From contig JBGALI010000004.1 in NCBI GenBank assembly GCA_044223975.1, positions 62,001 through 126,000 on the forward strand: a stretch of 64,000 nt of DNA. The letters are read 5' to 3'. The stretch is from CAZCPB01 sp044223975 (lineage in GTDB: Bacteria; Planctomycetota; Phycisphaerae; Phycisphaerales; UBA1924). The notes beneath the pieces are model-generated. The model saw only the letters and a list, made by a program, of their open reading frames with translations. It ran no database searches and had not been told where the DNA came from. A program made the position numbers and the translations under genes. Below, piece after piece: positions 18,901 through 27,976 of this stretch; positions within the stretch are counted from its first letter, which is position 1, and each line of letters opens with the position of its first letter.

Positions 18901-21900
18901 AACACCGTGCACGGCGTGTTCACGCAGGCCGGGACCGCCGCGATCAACGCCGGCGCCGGCACCCTCAGCATCACGGGCGACGAGATGGCGCTGGGCGGCG
19001 CCGACACCATCCAGGGCACCGGCCAGGTGGTGCTCCAGCCGGCCTCACCGACCCGCGCCATCCAGGTTGGCGGCGTCGACGATCCTGCCAAGTTCTCGAT
19101 CGACTCGACCGAGTTCCTGGCGCTCAAGAACGGCTTCTCCAAGATCGTCATCGGGCGCGACGACAGCAACGCCGCGTCGTCCATCGCTTCCGTCACCGCC
19201 AACGACCCCCTGGTGTTCCAGACGCCCGCCGGCGGAACAATGGACGTCAGTTCGCTGACGGCGGGCAGCGGGGTCGCGCTCGTCACGGGCGGCACGCTCA
19301 ACGTGAGCCAGGCCTTCAGCGCCACCAACGCCGAGATTACGCTCAAGAGCGGCGCCGACCTCACGATCGCCAACAACATCAGCGCCGGCACCGGCACCGT
19401 CCGCCTCATCTCCGGCGGCACCATCACCGAGTCGCCCGGGGTCTCGATCACCGCCGGCGCCCTGGGCGTTCGCGCGGCCGGGACGGTCAGTATCGCCGAG
19501 ACCGGCAACGACGTGGGGACGTTCGCCGCGGTCAACACGCTCGGCGGCGCCAAGGTCACGTACGTCGACGGCAGCGCGGTCAGCATTGGTACGGTCGGCG
19601 CCGAGACGCTCAACAACGGCACGCCCTACTTCGCCGCCGCGAGCGGCGTGACGACCAGCGCCGGCGATTTCACGCTCGGCGCCGGCGGGAACGTCGGGAT
19701 TGGCGCCAACATCGCCCTGGGCGTAGGCACCGCGCGCATCGCCTCGACCGGCTCGGTCATCTGGACCGGCACGGGCACACTGACCGACGGCCGCATTCTC
19801 GCCAGCCGGCTGGGCGTGTCGGCGCAGGGTGATATCTCGATCACGCACCCCCTGAACCAGATCGCGTTCGTCGCCCTCGACGCCTCGGGCGCCGCTTCCG
19901 CGGCCGGCGTGCAGGTCCGCACCGCCAACGGCACCACCATCGATCAGGTGACCGCCGACGGGTCGATCTTCGGAACCGCCCTCGGCATCTCCAGCGGGTC
20001 CAACGGCGACGTGCTGGTGAGCACCGGGGTCGGCGGGCTGTCGATCACCCAGCCCGTCGACGCGGGCACGGGGACCGTCCGACTCACCAACACCGCCGGC
20101 GTGGGCCAGTCCGGCGCGGGCGTGATCACGGCCGGTGCCCTGGGCGTCAACACCTCCGGAACCGTTCTCCTCCCGCTGGCCAACACGACGCCGGTCTCGC
20201 TGACCGCCATGACCTTCGCGGCCGACGCGGTCGCGGGCAACATTCTGTTCAATATCCCGACGCGCAACCTGGCGATCGGGACGGTCGGCGCCGACGGCGG
20301 CGGGCTCTTCACGTCCACGGCCGGCATCACCACAACGGGCACGGTCCGCCTCAACGTGGCCGGCGGCGGCGTGAGCCAGACCGCCCGCGTCGTGGCAGGG
20401 TCACTGGGCATCCGCTCGGCCGACGCCGTGTCGCTCACCAGCGCCACCAACGACGTCGACACCCTCGCGATCGACGTCACCAACGCCGCCCAGTCCGTCG
20501 CGTTCCGCGACACCGACGGCCTCACGGTCGGCAGCGTCGCGGCTGCCGCGCCCTTCGCCCAGACCGACGGCATCATCACCGCGGGCGACGTCTCGGTCCG
20601 CACCGGGGCCGGCCTGCTCCAGATCGACGAGTCGATCGACGTGGGCGGCAGCCACGACGTGCGCCTGGTTTCGGGCCAGGGCATCGCGCAGACCACGACC
20701 GCCGGCAAGGGCATCATCGCCCGCACGCTCGGCGTGAACGCCGGCGGGGACGCCAAGCTCCTCAACGCCGACAACGACGCGGCGACGTTCGCCGGTTCGA
20801 CGACCGCCGGTGAACTCAAGTACATCGACAAGAGCGCGATCGACATCAACTCGCTCGCGGCCGACGGCAACGGCTTCGCTCTCACGAACGGGCTCACCAC
20901 CGCCGGCGGAGATGCGCTCATCGACGCGGCGGGCGCCATCACGATCAAGAAGAACGTGAGCGTCGGCGCCGGCACGCTCCGCCTGGTGTCCACCGCGGGC
21001 ATCTCCCAGGACGTCGCCACCACCGTCACGGCCGCCGGGCTCGGGTTTGTTGCCAGCGGCACCGTCGACCTGTCCCAGGCCGGCAACGCCATCGCCTCCG
21101 TCGCGGGTACCAACGGCGGGCCCGGCTCGCCCGTCAACATCGCAACCACGGGTCCGGCGTCCGTCGTCAACATCACGTTCGACGCCGACGACGGCAACTT
21201 CCCCTCGACCGCCGGCGTCTCCACAACCAACGGGCTCTTCACGCTCACGTCCACCGGCGTCATGAACATCAACGAGGTGATCGACACCGGCACCGGCGGG
21301 GCGCTCTTGAGCGCCGGGGGCCTGGTGACCGTCGCCAACAGCATCCTGGCCGACACCGGCACGGGCGTGCTGCGGATCACTACGAGCGGCGGCGTCAACC
21401 AGACGGCCGGCGACATCCGCGCCTCGGCCCTGGGCGTGCGCGCCGGCGGCGACGTCACCCTCAACCTCGTCGACGGGATGAGCCTGCCCGTCAACAACGT
21501 CACGACCTTCGCGGCAACGACCGCGGCCTCGGGCGGACGCATCGCCTACCGCGACATCGACGCCGTCGATCTCGGCTCGGTGGCGGCGGCCACGGGCTTC
21601 ACGCTGACGAGCGGCCTGACCACCACCGGCGGCGCGTACATTCAAACCGGCGGCGCCCTGACGCAGTCCCAGGCGATCACCGCGGGCGCGCTGGGTGTGC
21701 GGGCCAACGGCCCCATCACCCTCAACCTGGTCGACGGTTCGTTCAACCCGGTGAACAACGTCACGACGTTTGCCGCGGCGGGCACGAACGCCGGCAGCGC
21801 CATCGTGTACCGCGACTCCAACGCCGTGGCCATCGGCGCCGTCCCCGGCATCAGCGGCTTTGCCGCCGTGAACGGCCTCACGACCGCGGGCGACGGCAAC

Positions 21901-24900
21901 GCTCTCGTGCACAGCGGCGGGGCTCTCACGCTCGCCGACAACGTCAACGTGGGCGCGGGCACGCTCCGGCTCGTGTCGGCCCTGGGCGTGAACCAGACGG
22001 GCGGGGCCATCACCGCCGGGTCCTTGGGCGTCCGCTCCGCGGGCGACATCACGCTCGGCAACACCGCCAACGACGCCGACGTCTTTGCCGCGGCAACCGG
22101 CTCGGGCAACATCCTCTACGCCGACAACGACGCGCTCCAGATCGGCAACGTCGCCGCGTCGGGAACGTTCACGCCCGCCGTCAACGGCGTTACCGCGTCG
22201 GGCACGGTGTCGGTGCAGTCGGGCGCCAGCGGCACCGGCAATCTCACGTTCGACACGATCACCCCGGTCTCCGTGTCGGGCTCGGCCATCACGCTCCGCG
22301 CGGGCGACGGTCCGGGCGGCACGCTGGGCGTGGCCATCGTCGACGCGCTCGCGGGTGGGCCCACGTTCAAGGGCCCCAGCGGCGTGGGTGCTCCCACCTC
22401 GTTCACGTTCCGCCAGGACGCCAGCGTCGCCGACACCAGCCTCCCGCTGGCGAGCCAGTTCCAAGGTTCGGTCTCACCCCAGGCGTACACCATCATCTCC
22501 GACGACGGCGGCGTCACGATCGGCAGCGCCGCGAAGGTCAACGGCACCGACCTGACCCTTTCGGGCACCAGCGTCAGCGTCCCGCCGGACCTGCAGGTCC
22601 GCTCGCTCACCATCACCGGGCCGGCCACTATCTCTTCGGTCGACGCCACGGGCACCGTCAACTTCAACAACGACATCGTCTTCGGCTCCAGCGTGACGAT
22701 CGAGGCCGACGAGATCAACTTCGGCGGCACGGTCAGCGCCTCGGTCCCCGGGCTCACGCTCACGCTCCGCCAGAAGGCGCTCAACCGCACCATCAACCTG
22801 GGCTCGACGGGCTCCGACCCGCTCGACCCGATCGCCGGCCAGCTCGACCTCACGGCCCTTGAGATCAGCCGCATCCAGAGCAGCTTCGCCTCGATCCTCA
22901 TCGGACGCCCCGACGCGACCGGCCTGCTGCAGGTGCTCAACCCCGTCACCTTCAACGCCCCCGTCACCCTCGACATGCGCGGCACGGGCTCGGCCATCAA
23001 CATCGGCGCCAGGCTCGCCGGCGCGGCCGGCGTCCCGATCACGATCCGGGGCAACAAGTCCACCACAACCATCAGCGCCGACATCGTCACGCAGGGTCAG
23101 GCGATCCTCATCGACGACACCGTGATCGTCGCCGGCACGCCCACCCTCGACTCCACCGGCGGCGGGGCCGTTGCCGCGGGCGCCAACGTCACCATCACCG
23201 GCACCACCGACGCCGACGCCGCGGCACGCTCGCTCACGATCACGGCCGGCACCGCGGGCGCCGTCGCGCTCCAGGGCGCGGTCGGCACCGGCGCGCACGT
23301 GGGCACGCAGGCCCTGGGCTCGCTGGCCGCGACGGGCGCGACCATCGCGCTGCCCGTGGTCACCACGACGGGCCTCCAGTCCTACACCGGCGTCACGACC
23401 GTGGGCGGCAATCTCACGAGCACGACCGGCGGATCCATTTCGTTCAACGGGGCGACGACCCTGGGCGCGCCCGGCCTCCAGATCAAGATCGCCGGCCTCA
23501 CCGGTGACAGGGTGCGGTTCAACGGCACGGTGGACGGGGCCACGGCGCTCAACGTCGATGTCGGCGCGGCGGGCCAGGCCGAGTTCAACTCCCCCGTGGG
23601 CGCGACGACCGCGCTCACCAGCCTCACCATCACCGGCGACACGCTCGTGACGGCCAGCCCGGTCACGTTCCGCACCGCTGGCGGCGCCATCGGCTTCCTG
23701 GGCGACCTCAACGGCCCGGCCGAAACGGTGACGGTCGTCGCCGGCTCCGGCCCCGTCACGCTCGGCGGAAACGTGGGCGTCACGGGCGCGCTCAGCGCGT
23801 TCACCATCAACTCGGCGACGATCCTGGGCGCTGACTCCACCATCAACACCAGCGGCGCGACGACGCTCAACGGAACCGTCGACGGCGCCGGGCGAGCCCT
23901 GACCGTCAACGCGGGCGCGTTCTCCCTCGGCGGCAGCGCCGGCGGCTCGGGCGGGCTGGGCGCGTTCACCATCAACGCCCCGACCACGCTCACGGCCGCG
24001 GCCATCGGCGTCACCACCGCCAACGCGCCGATCACGTTCAACGGGCCGGTCGGCGGCTCCTCCACGCTCACCGCCTCGGCGGGCACCGGCGCGGTGGTGT
24101 TCGGTGGCGATGTCGGCTCGGTCGGCTCGCCGCTGCTGGGGCTCTCGGCCACCGGGTCGTCGATCTCGCTCCGGTCGGTGAACACCACGGGCGCTCAGAG
24201 CTACAACGGCGCGGCCACGGTCGCCGGCGACCTGCTCGCCGCGGGCCCCGCGCCGATCACCTTCGCCGAAAACGTCACCCTGGTCGGCGCCTCCCGTTCG
24301 ATCGCCACGCAGGGCGGTGCGATCAGCTTCCAGAAGCTCCTCGACGGTGCCTCGGCCCTGACGGCCGACGCGGGTACCGCCGGCGTGACGTTCAACGGGC
24401 TCGTTGGGTCGCAAACGCCGCTGGCCGGCCTGACCGCCACGGGCGGGCAGATCATCACCGGCGCGGGCGTGACCACGACCGGCGCCCAGGCCTACAACGG
24501 CACGACCCGCTTCGGCGGCAACGTCGCCGTGACCCAGTCGGGCGCGGGCGTGACCGTCAACGGCCCCCTGACCGTCGCGGGCGTGACGACGACCGTATCC
24601 ACCGCCGGCCAGGCGCTCGCGGACAGCATCGTCTTCAACGGCACCGTCGACGGCGGCTCGCTCCTCACGCTGAGCGCGGGGGCGCAGGGCGACGTCACGG
24701 TCACCGGAAACCTGGGCGACAGCATCGCTCCGGCCAGCCTCACCGCCTCCGGCCGCCGCATCACCATGAACGGTGCGCACACCTCGGGCGGCCAGGTCTA
24801 CAACGGCACCACCTCACTCACCGGCAACCTGACCTCCGACACGGGCACCCTCCGCATCAACGGCGACGCGGTGCTGGGCAACGACACAACGACGTCCACC

Positions 24901-26772
24901 TTCACCTCGCAGGGCGCGTACTTCTCCAGCGGCGTGTGGCTCCGCGGCGACTCGGTCGTCAACGCCGGCGCCGGGCAGATCTTCTTCCGCGGCACCGTCG
25001 AGACAGCACAGACCGTGACCTCCAACCCCACCCCGACCGGTGTTGCCGCGCTGGCCAACCGATCCCTCACCCTCCAGTCGATCCTCCAGCCCACGCTCCA
25101 GTTCACCGGCAGCGACACCAACAACCCCTTCCAGAACGACTCGGAGAAGTTCAGCGCGTTCGTGAACGCACCGTTCATGTTCAACGCCAACGTCGGCGGC
25201 GCGTACCAGGGCGGCGCGGCGCCCACGGCCGCCGAGAAGTCCCGGATGCTCAAGACGCTCACGTTCGACCGCGGCTCGGCGGCCTCGAGCATCTCGCCGG
25301 TCTCGACGATCGTCATGACCAAGGGCCAGTTCAACGCCGACGGCAGCGGGCGCTTCACCATCCCCTCCAACTTCCCCGCCGAGGGCACGGGCGACGCCTC
25401 GACCGTGCGCATCCTCACCACCGAAGGCTTCGACATGGGGGTCGGCTCCAAGCTCCTGGCCGTCGGGAACTTCTTCTCGTACGTCGACCAGGGCTCGGGC
25501 ACGCTCGGGGCCGTCCTGGGCGACATCTCGTCCCTGGCGAACATCGCGGTGGTCGTCGGCGACAAGGCGGCCGGCTCCATCAAGATCCGGCCCCGCGCCG
25601 GCGCCTCGGTCACCTCGAACCTCTTCACCAGCTCGACCCCGACCGTGGCCAACGCCAGCCTGATCGCCGGCAACACGGTCTCGCCCGTCTCGCTCAACGA
25701 CGACGCGGTCGACCTGGTGGCCCTCGGTACGATCGCGTTCACGGTCCAGCCGGTGCTCACCTCGACCGGCACCGCACGCCTGGCGACGCCCACCGCCGCC
25801 ACCAACCCGCAGGCCGCGCAGATCGACAACGGCTCGGGCACGCTCGTGCCGTTCCTGACGGTCGGCGTCTTCAACGGCGGCCTTCTGCTCACGAATTTCG
25901 ACCTCAACCCGGACCAGAATCCCAACATCGACATCACCTTCGACCGCACGCTGCTGTTCCCGGGCAACGGCATCATCAGCCTCAACGGGGCCCCCACGGC
26001 AGGCCAGCCCTTCTCGAACCTCACGGCCTTCGGCCTGGGCCTGGACCTTCGCGCCAGCGGCGCTCCGGCCACGGGCAACCTCGCGACCTCGATCGCCAGT
26101 GCCGCGGGCCTGGCGACATCGATCTCGCAGACGCAGCTTGAAATCCATGAGACCGTGGCCCTGGGCGCCAACGTGCTGGAAGACCTGTACCAGCTCGGTC
26201 TCAACGTCAAGAGCGACAAGAGCGTCGAGTACCTCGAGGACCGCGTGCAGTCCCTCTCCGGCCGCACCGATTACGACGACGTGCCGCCCTACGCCAAGCC
26301 CGACGCCGACCGTCAGGACTACCGCGTTTCGCTCAACCGCCTGTCGGCCGACACGGTGCGGTCGGTGCTCGCCTCGTACTACGACCTGATCGGCGAGGAC
26401 AACACCACCCGCGCCGAGCGCAAGCGCCAGATCCAGAGCACCATCGGCGCCTCCTGGGAGAAGTACGCCACGCCGATCGAAGAGGCCGACGGCACCCCCG
26501 ACGGCGTCGGCTTCCGCCGCTTCGTCGAGGCCAACCCCTCGGAGAAGCAGACGCTCGACTACCTCGACAAGATCGGCGCCCTGCTCCGCCAGATCGACCG
26601 CCTGGCCCTGTCGCCGGTCGAGCTGAGCGCCCCCAAGCAGAAGACGCTGTCGGACCTCCGCGGCGAGCTCATGAGCCCCGAGCAGCTCGAGGAGGCCGCC
26701 CTGGGCGTGCCCGCGTCCAAGCCCGCCGCGGGCGTGGCGTTCCTGTCCTCCGTCGGAGGTGATACCCGGTGA
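15925..26772 (+). CDS. giant TpsA exoprotein (filamentous-haemagglutinin-like)
   Basis: A secreted beta-helical exoprotein of 3615 residues. The ATG has AGAGG six bases upstream. A long signal region ends near SFA/Q (cleavage after about residue 56). A TPS secretion domain (about 57-330) with VYIVNPAGVYF (NPAG near 137-140) matches the haemagglutinin-activity N-terminal domain. Two repeat families follow. The first, about 80-100 residues, contains ALGVR..G.I...ND...FAA and Y.D.DA..IG and recurs between about 17.7 and 22.2 kb. The second contains TTG.Q.YNG.T..GG.L and recurs between about 23.3 and 24.9 kb. The last about 200 residues are helical and charged, unlike the repeats. The TGA stop overlaps the tssA GTG (GTGA at 26769-26772), implying translational coupling. 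Likely roles are adhesion, a surface fibre or contact-dependent interaction; none is proven. Confidence 0.9.
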   Translation: MSTSTKRTGGSPKDAARHQRAGAIAQAAGTAGSLRRPGAAALAAGAASLAAAPSFAQVSGEHVVSGQAAFQRQGSITTITASNNAIINYNSFNIRANETVRFVQPDSLSRVLNRINSTLPTQIDGNLSANGKVYIVNPAGVYFAKGAMINVGGIYAAAGTITNQDFLRGIDRFVTTPGGKVVNEGTIQAPVVGLVAQHVANFGTINAPEGAVMMVSGDSVLLGEYDGHVYAKIDKPQPAPEAAAGASTVPAAAPARQGRFGAGDMYSLAVWNSGSVKADKVQIEAQRGAVAVQGTIDVSNTAPGGKGGSVEVLGQAVVVQGATIDASGDAGGGQVLVGGNYQGKGPERNAERTTVTSGSNLVADAKTVGDGGTVVVWSDKATKFDGHISARGGAQGGDGGFAEISSKVNLDSNVNVDLSAPHGHAGTLLFDPAFISIEGGSADGSDNPDTSASFIQQTGNPAGTINFGDTGEDKNGDLNPDGSSAADPFKVFESELESTGANIILRATQQITTAGTFTGTAVTLTPGTSLTLETDGSTGPGVIDLTTSADGTGLLFRAQGAGGITIQSSALLNVNNITVGKLQTDNQDITIGTTNGTVTLANTVDAGTGTVRLSASGTIAQASGAVITAASIGAASGGNITLDQAANNADVFAARLTAGAGTVAYRNTDEFSVGTVTGVAGASSTGINAPGGTVKLRSDTAFITQTAPIIASTLGVRTDAAVGLNNAANDVDTFAALLAGPTGSISYVDVDGFVVGAVNDVGGTNVTGIDSGARDTSLAVGAGGTVTQTDPIVADKLTLLGAGTFDLTGSAANNIARLQAGSAPGSAVGGVTFLNSTGVQVLDGTLVTNNLDVRSATGTIAANGTIDVGGNIRFKADDIDFSSGTLSFSPGAASVLTLEPFLDATPVHIVDGTSDLHFSQNDLNKVSSFPALVVGSDTGTALLTFGGTTAFAQHITLRSGGQGGQVTLLTGSSLSTAAGKNITIKAGSNDAGNTVHGVFTQAGTAAINAGAGTLSITGDEMALGGADTIQGTGQVVLQPASPTRAIQVGGVDDPAKFSIDSTEFLALKNGFSKIVIGRDDSNAASSIASVTANDPLVFQTPAGGTMDVSSLTAGSGVALVTGGTLNVSQAFSATNAEITLKSGADLTIANNISAGTGTVRLISGGTITESPGVSITAGALGVRAAGTVSIAETGNDVGTFAAVNTLGGAKVTYVDGSAVSIGTVGAETLNNGTPYFAAASGVTTSAGDFTLGAGGNVGIGANIALGVGTARIASTGSVIWTGTGTLTDGRILASRLGVSAQGDISITHPLNQIAFVALDASGAASAAGVQVRTANGTTIDQVTADGSIFGTALGISSGSNGDVLVSTGVGGLSITQPVDAGTGTVRLTNTAGVGQSGAGVITAGALGVNTSGTVLLPLANTTPVSLTAMTFAADAVAGNILFNIPTRNLAIGTVGADGGGLFTSTAGITTTGTVRLNVAGGGVSQTARVVAGSLGIRSADAVSLTSATNDVDTLAIDVTNAAQSVAFRDTDGLTVGSVAAAAPFAQTDGIITAGDVSVRTGAGLLQIDESIDVGGSHDVRLVSGQGIAQTTTAGKGIIARTLGVNAGGDAKLLNADNDAATFAGSTTAGELKYIDKSAIDINSLAADGNGFALTNGLTTAGGDALIDAAGAITIKKNVSVGAGTLRLVSTAGISQDVATTVTAAGLGFVASGTVDLSQAGNAIASVAGTNGGPGSPVNIATTGPASVVNITFDADDGNFPSTAGVSTTNGLFTLTSTGVMNINEVIDTGTGGALLSAGGLVTVANSILADTGTGVLRITTSGGVNQTAGDIRASALGVRAGGDVTLNLVDGMSLPVNNVTTFAATTAASGGRIAYRDIDAVDLGSVAAATGFTLTSGLTTTGGAYIQTGGALTQSQAITAGALGVRANGPITLNLVDGSFNPVNNVTTFAAAGTNAGSAIVYRDSNAVAIGAVPGISGFAAVNGLTTAGDGNALVHSGGALTLADNVNVGAGTLRLVSALGVNQTGGAITAGSLGVRSAGDITLGNTANDADVFAAATGSGNILYADNDALQIGNVAASGTFTPAVNGVTASGTVSVQSGASGTGNLTFDTITPVSVSGSAITLRAGDGPGGTLGVAIVDALAGGPTFKGPSGVGAPTSFTFRQDASVADTSLPLASQFQGSVSPQAYTIISDDGGVTIGSAAKVNGTDLTLSGTSVSVPPDLQVRSLTITGPATISSVDATGTVNFNNDIVFGSSVTIEADEINFGGTVSASVPGLTLTLRQKALNRTINLGSTGSDPLDPIAGQLDLTALEISRIQSSFASILIGRPDATGLLQVLNPVTFNAPVTLDMRGTGSAINIGARLAGAAGVPITIRGNKSTTTISADIVTQGQAILIDDTVIVAGTPTLDSTGGGAVAAGANVTITGTTDADAAARSLTITAGTAGAVALQGAVGTGAHVGTQALGSLAATGATIALPVVTTTGLQSYTGVTTVGGNLTSTTGGSISFNGATTLGAPGLQIKIAGLTGDRVRFNGTVDGATALNVDVGAAGQAEFNSPVGATTALTSLTITGDTLVTASPVTFRTAGGAIGFLGDLNGPAETVTVVAGSGPVTLGGNVGVTGALSAFTINSATILGADSTINTSGATTLNGTVDGAGRALTVNAGAFSLGGSAGGSGGLGAFTINAPTTLTAAAIGVTTANAPITFNGPVGGSSTLTASAGTGAVVFGGDVGSVGSPLLGLSATGSSISLRSVNTTGAQSYNGAATVAGDLLAAGPAPITFAENVTLVGASRSIATQGGAISFQKLLDGASALTADAGTAGVTFNGLVGSQTPLAGLTATGGQIITGAGVTTTGAQAYNGTTRFGGNVAVTQSGAGVTVNGPLTVAGVTTTVSTAGQALADSIVFNGTVDGGSLLTLSAGAQGDVTVTGNLGDSIAPASLTASGRRITMNGAHTSGGQVYNGTTSLTGNLTSDTGTLRINGDAVLGNDTTTSTFTSQGAYFSSGVWLRGDSVVNAGAGQIFFRGTVETAQTVTSNPTPTGVAALANRSLTLQSILQPTLQFTGSDTNNPFQNDSEKFSAFVNAPFMFNANVGGAYQGGAAPTAAEKSRMLKTLTFDRGSAASSISPVSTIVMTKGQFNADGSGRFTIPSNFPAEGTGDASTVRILTTEGFDMGVGSKLLAVGNFFSYVDQGSGTLGAVLGDISSLANIAVVVGDKAAGSIKIRPRAGASVTSNLFTSSTPTVANASLIAGNTVSPVSLNDDAVDLVALGTIAFTVQPVLTSTGTARLATPTAATNPQAAQIDNGSGTLVPFLTVGVFNGGLLLTNFDLNPDQNPNIDITFDRTLLFPGNGIISLNGAPTAGQPFSNLTAFGLGLDLRASGAPATGNLATSIASAAGLATSISQTQLEIHETVALGANVLEDLYQLGLNVKSDKSVEYLEDRVQSLSGRTDYDDVPPYAKPDADRQDYRVSLNRLSADTVRSVLASYYDLIGEDNTTRAERKRQIQSTIGASWEKYATPIEEADGTPDGVGFRRFVEANPSEKQTLDYLDKIGALLRQIDRLALSPVELSAPKQKTLSDLRGELMSPEQLEEAALGVPASKPAAGVAFLSSVGGDTR
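17700..24890 (+). repeat. two families of internal protein repeats in tpsA
   Basis: Degenerate tandem repeats at the protein level. Seven or more copies of a unit starting with ALGVR/ALGVN and containing NDxxTFAA lie between about 17.7 and 22.2 kb. Four copies of a unit containing TTGxQxYNG lie between about 23.3 and 24.9 kb. At DNA level the copies have diverged, so recent slippage is unlikely. The pattern fits coils of a right-handed beta helix. Confidence 0.7.
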
Positions 26773-27839
26773 GCTTCCTCGACGTTGAAGCCCTGCTGAA
26801 GCCCGTCTCGGACGCCAACCCCTGCGGCGAGGACCTTCGGTACGACCGCCGTTACCTCGAGGTGATGAAGCTCGCCGAGGGGACGCCCGAGCAGGAGATC
26901 GCCAAGCCCGACGGCTCCAAGACGGTCATCCCCGCCGAGGAGCCCAGCTGGGGCGACGTCAAGGACGGCTGCACCGAACTCCTGGCTCGGACCAAGGATC
27001 TCCGCATTGCGATTCTCCTGTCCCTTTCGGCCCTGCGCCTGGGCGGGTACGCGGGCATCCGCGACGGCCTCTCCATCGTCAAGGGCTGCGTCGACCGCTA
27101 CTGGGACGGCATCCATCCCAAGCTCGACCCCGACGACGGCAACGATCCCACCGAGCGCCTCAACATCATCGCCTCCCTCGCCGTGCCCCCCGCGAGCTTC
27201 GGCGACCCCATGAAGTTCCAGGACCGCGTCCGCGAGGCTCCCCTGGCACAGGGGCGGGTGGGCCGGGTCGGGCTCCGCGAGGTCATGATGTCCTCGGGCG
27301 AGCTGCCGCCGCCCTCGGACCCCAACGCCGCCACCGTCGACGCCAACCTCGTCGACGCCGTCTTCCGGGACGCCGAGGTCCCGGCGCTCGAAGAGGTCGC
27401 CCAGAACGCCGAGCAGGCCGCGGAAATGGTCGCTGCCCTCGAGCAGACGCTGACCGAAAAGGTCGGCGTGAACCGGGCGATCGACATCTCCTCGTTCAAG
27501 GGTGTCTTCGACCACGCGGCACGCGAAGTCCGCAAGCGTCTGTCCGAGCGCGGCGTGGGAACCGCCCCCGGCGACGCTGGAGCGGCCGACGCCGGCGGTG
27601 GTGGGGGTGGGGGCGCTCGCCTGGCCGGGGAGATCCTCTCCGGCGACGACGTCCACACGGCCATCGAGAAGATCGTGCGGTACTACGAGTCCCGCGAGCC
27701 CTCAAGCCCCGTGCCCCTGTTCATGCACTGCGCCAGGAAGCTCGTCGGGAAGGGGTTCCAGGAGATCTACAAGCTGCTGCCGCCGGACGCGGTGGGGCTG
27801 CTGGAGAAGGTGTCGTCCGACGAACCGGCCCCCTCGTGA
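26769..27839 (+). CDS. tssA: T6SS assembly protein TssA
   Basis: TssA coordinates tube and sheath priming and polymerisation at the baseplate. It has 356 residues with a GTG start that overlaps the tpsA stop by four bases (GTGA). The N-terminal ImpA domain is clear: PVSDANPCGEDLRYD, then SWGDV and the LRIAILLSLSALRL helix, RDGLSIVKGCVDRYWDGIHP. The C-terminal part contains EPSSPVP and LLPPDA, characteristic of the short TssA class (TssA1/VasJ-like C-terminus). A glycine-rich linker (about residues 276-285) separates the two. Coupling to tpsA means its expression probably depends on ribosomes that have translated a 10.8 kb gene, unless an internal promoter exists. Confidence 0.93.
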   Translation: MSFLDVEALLKPVSDANPCGEDLRYDRRYLEVMKLAEGTPEQEIAKPDGSKTVIPAEEPSWGDVKDGCTELLARTKDLRIAILLSLSALRLGGYAGIRDGLSIVKGCVDRYWDGIHPKLDPDDGNDPTERLNIIASLAVPPASFGDPMKFQDRVREAPLAQGRVGRVGLREVMMSSGELPPPSDPNAATVDANLVDAVFRDAEVPALEEVAQNAEQAAEMVAALEQTLTEKVGVNRAIDISSFKGVFDHAAREVRKRLSERGVGTAPGDAGAADAGGGGGGGARLAGEILSGDDVHTAIEKIVRYYESREPSSPVPLFMHCARKLVGKGFQEIYKLLPPDAVGLLEKVSSDEPAPS

Positions 27840-27881
27840 GGGCCTTCGTCGAGAATCAGAAATCGTCGGGTCGGCATTTGG

Positions 27882-27887
27882 TATAGT
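27882..27887 (+). promoter_or_regulatory. putative -10 element upstream of tssB
   Basis: TATAGT lies in a locally AT-rich stretch 90 bases before the tssB ATG, in the 137-base gap between tssA and tssB. No good -35 is visible. It probably drives tssB-tssC, which need high expression as sheath subunits. Confidence 0.4.
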
Positions 27888-27976
27888 GATTTGGGAGCAA
27901 TCCGCGGGGGCGCCCGCCGTTCGTCGCGGCGCCGGTGGCACCCCCCCGAACATCGCAGCGGCGGAGGAGATTGGTC

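Noticed and set aside
22474..24780. Long antisense frames across tpsA (also 20401-22464 and 24798-26267)
   Set aside because: They are low-complexity Arg/Gly/Ala or Pro/Val/Ser shadows of the tpsA repeats, with no ribosome-binding sites and no recognisable domain.
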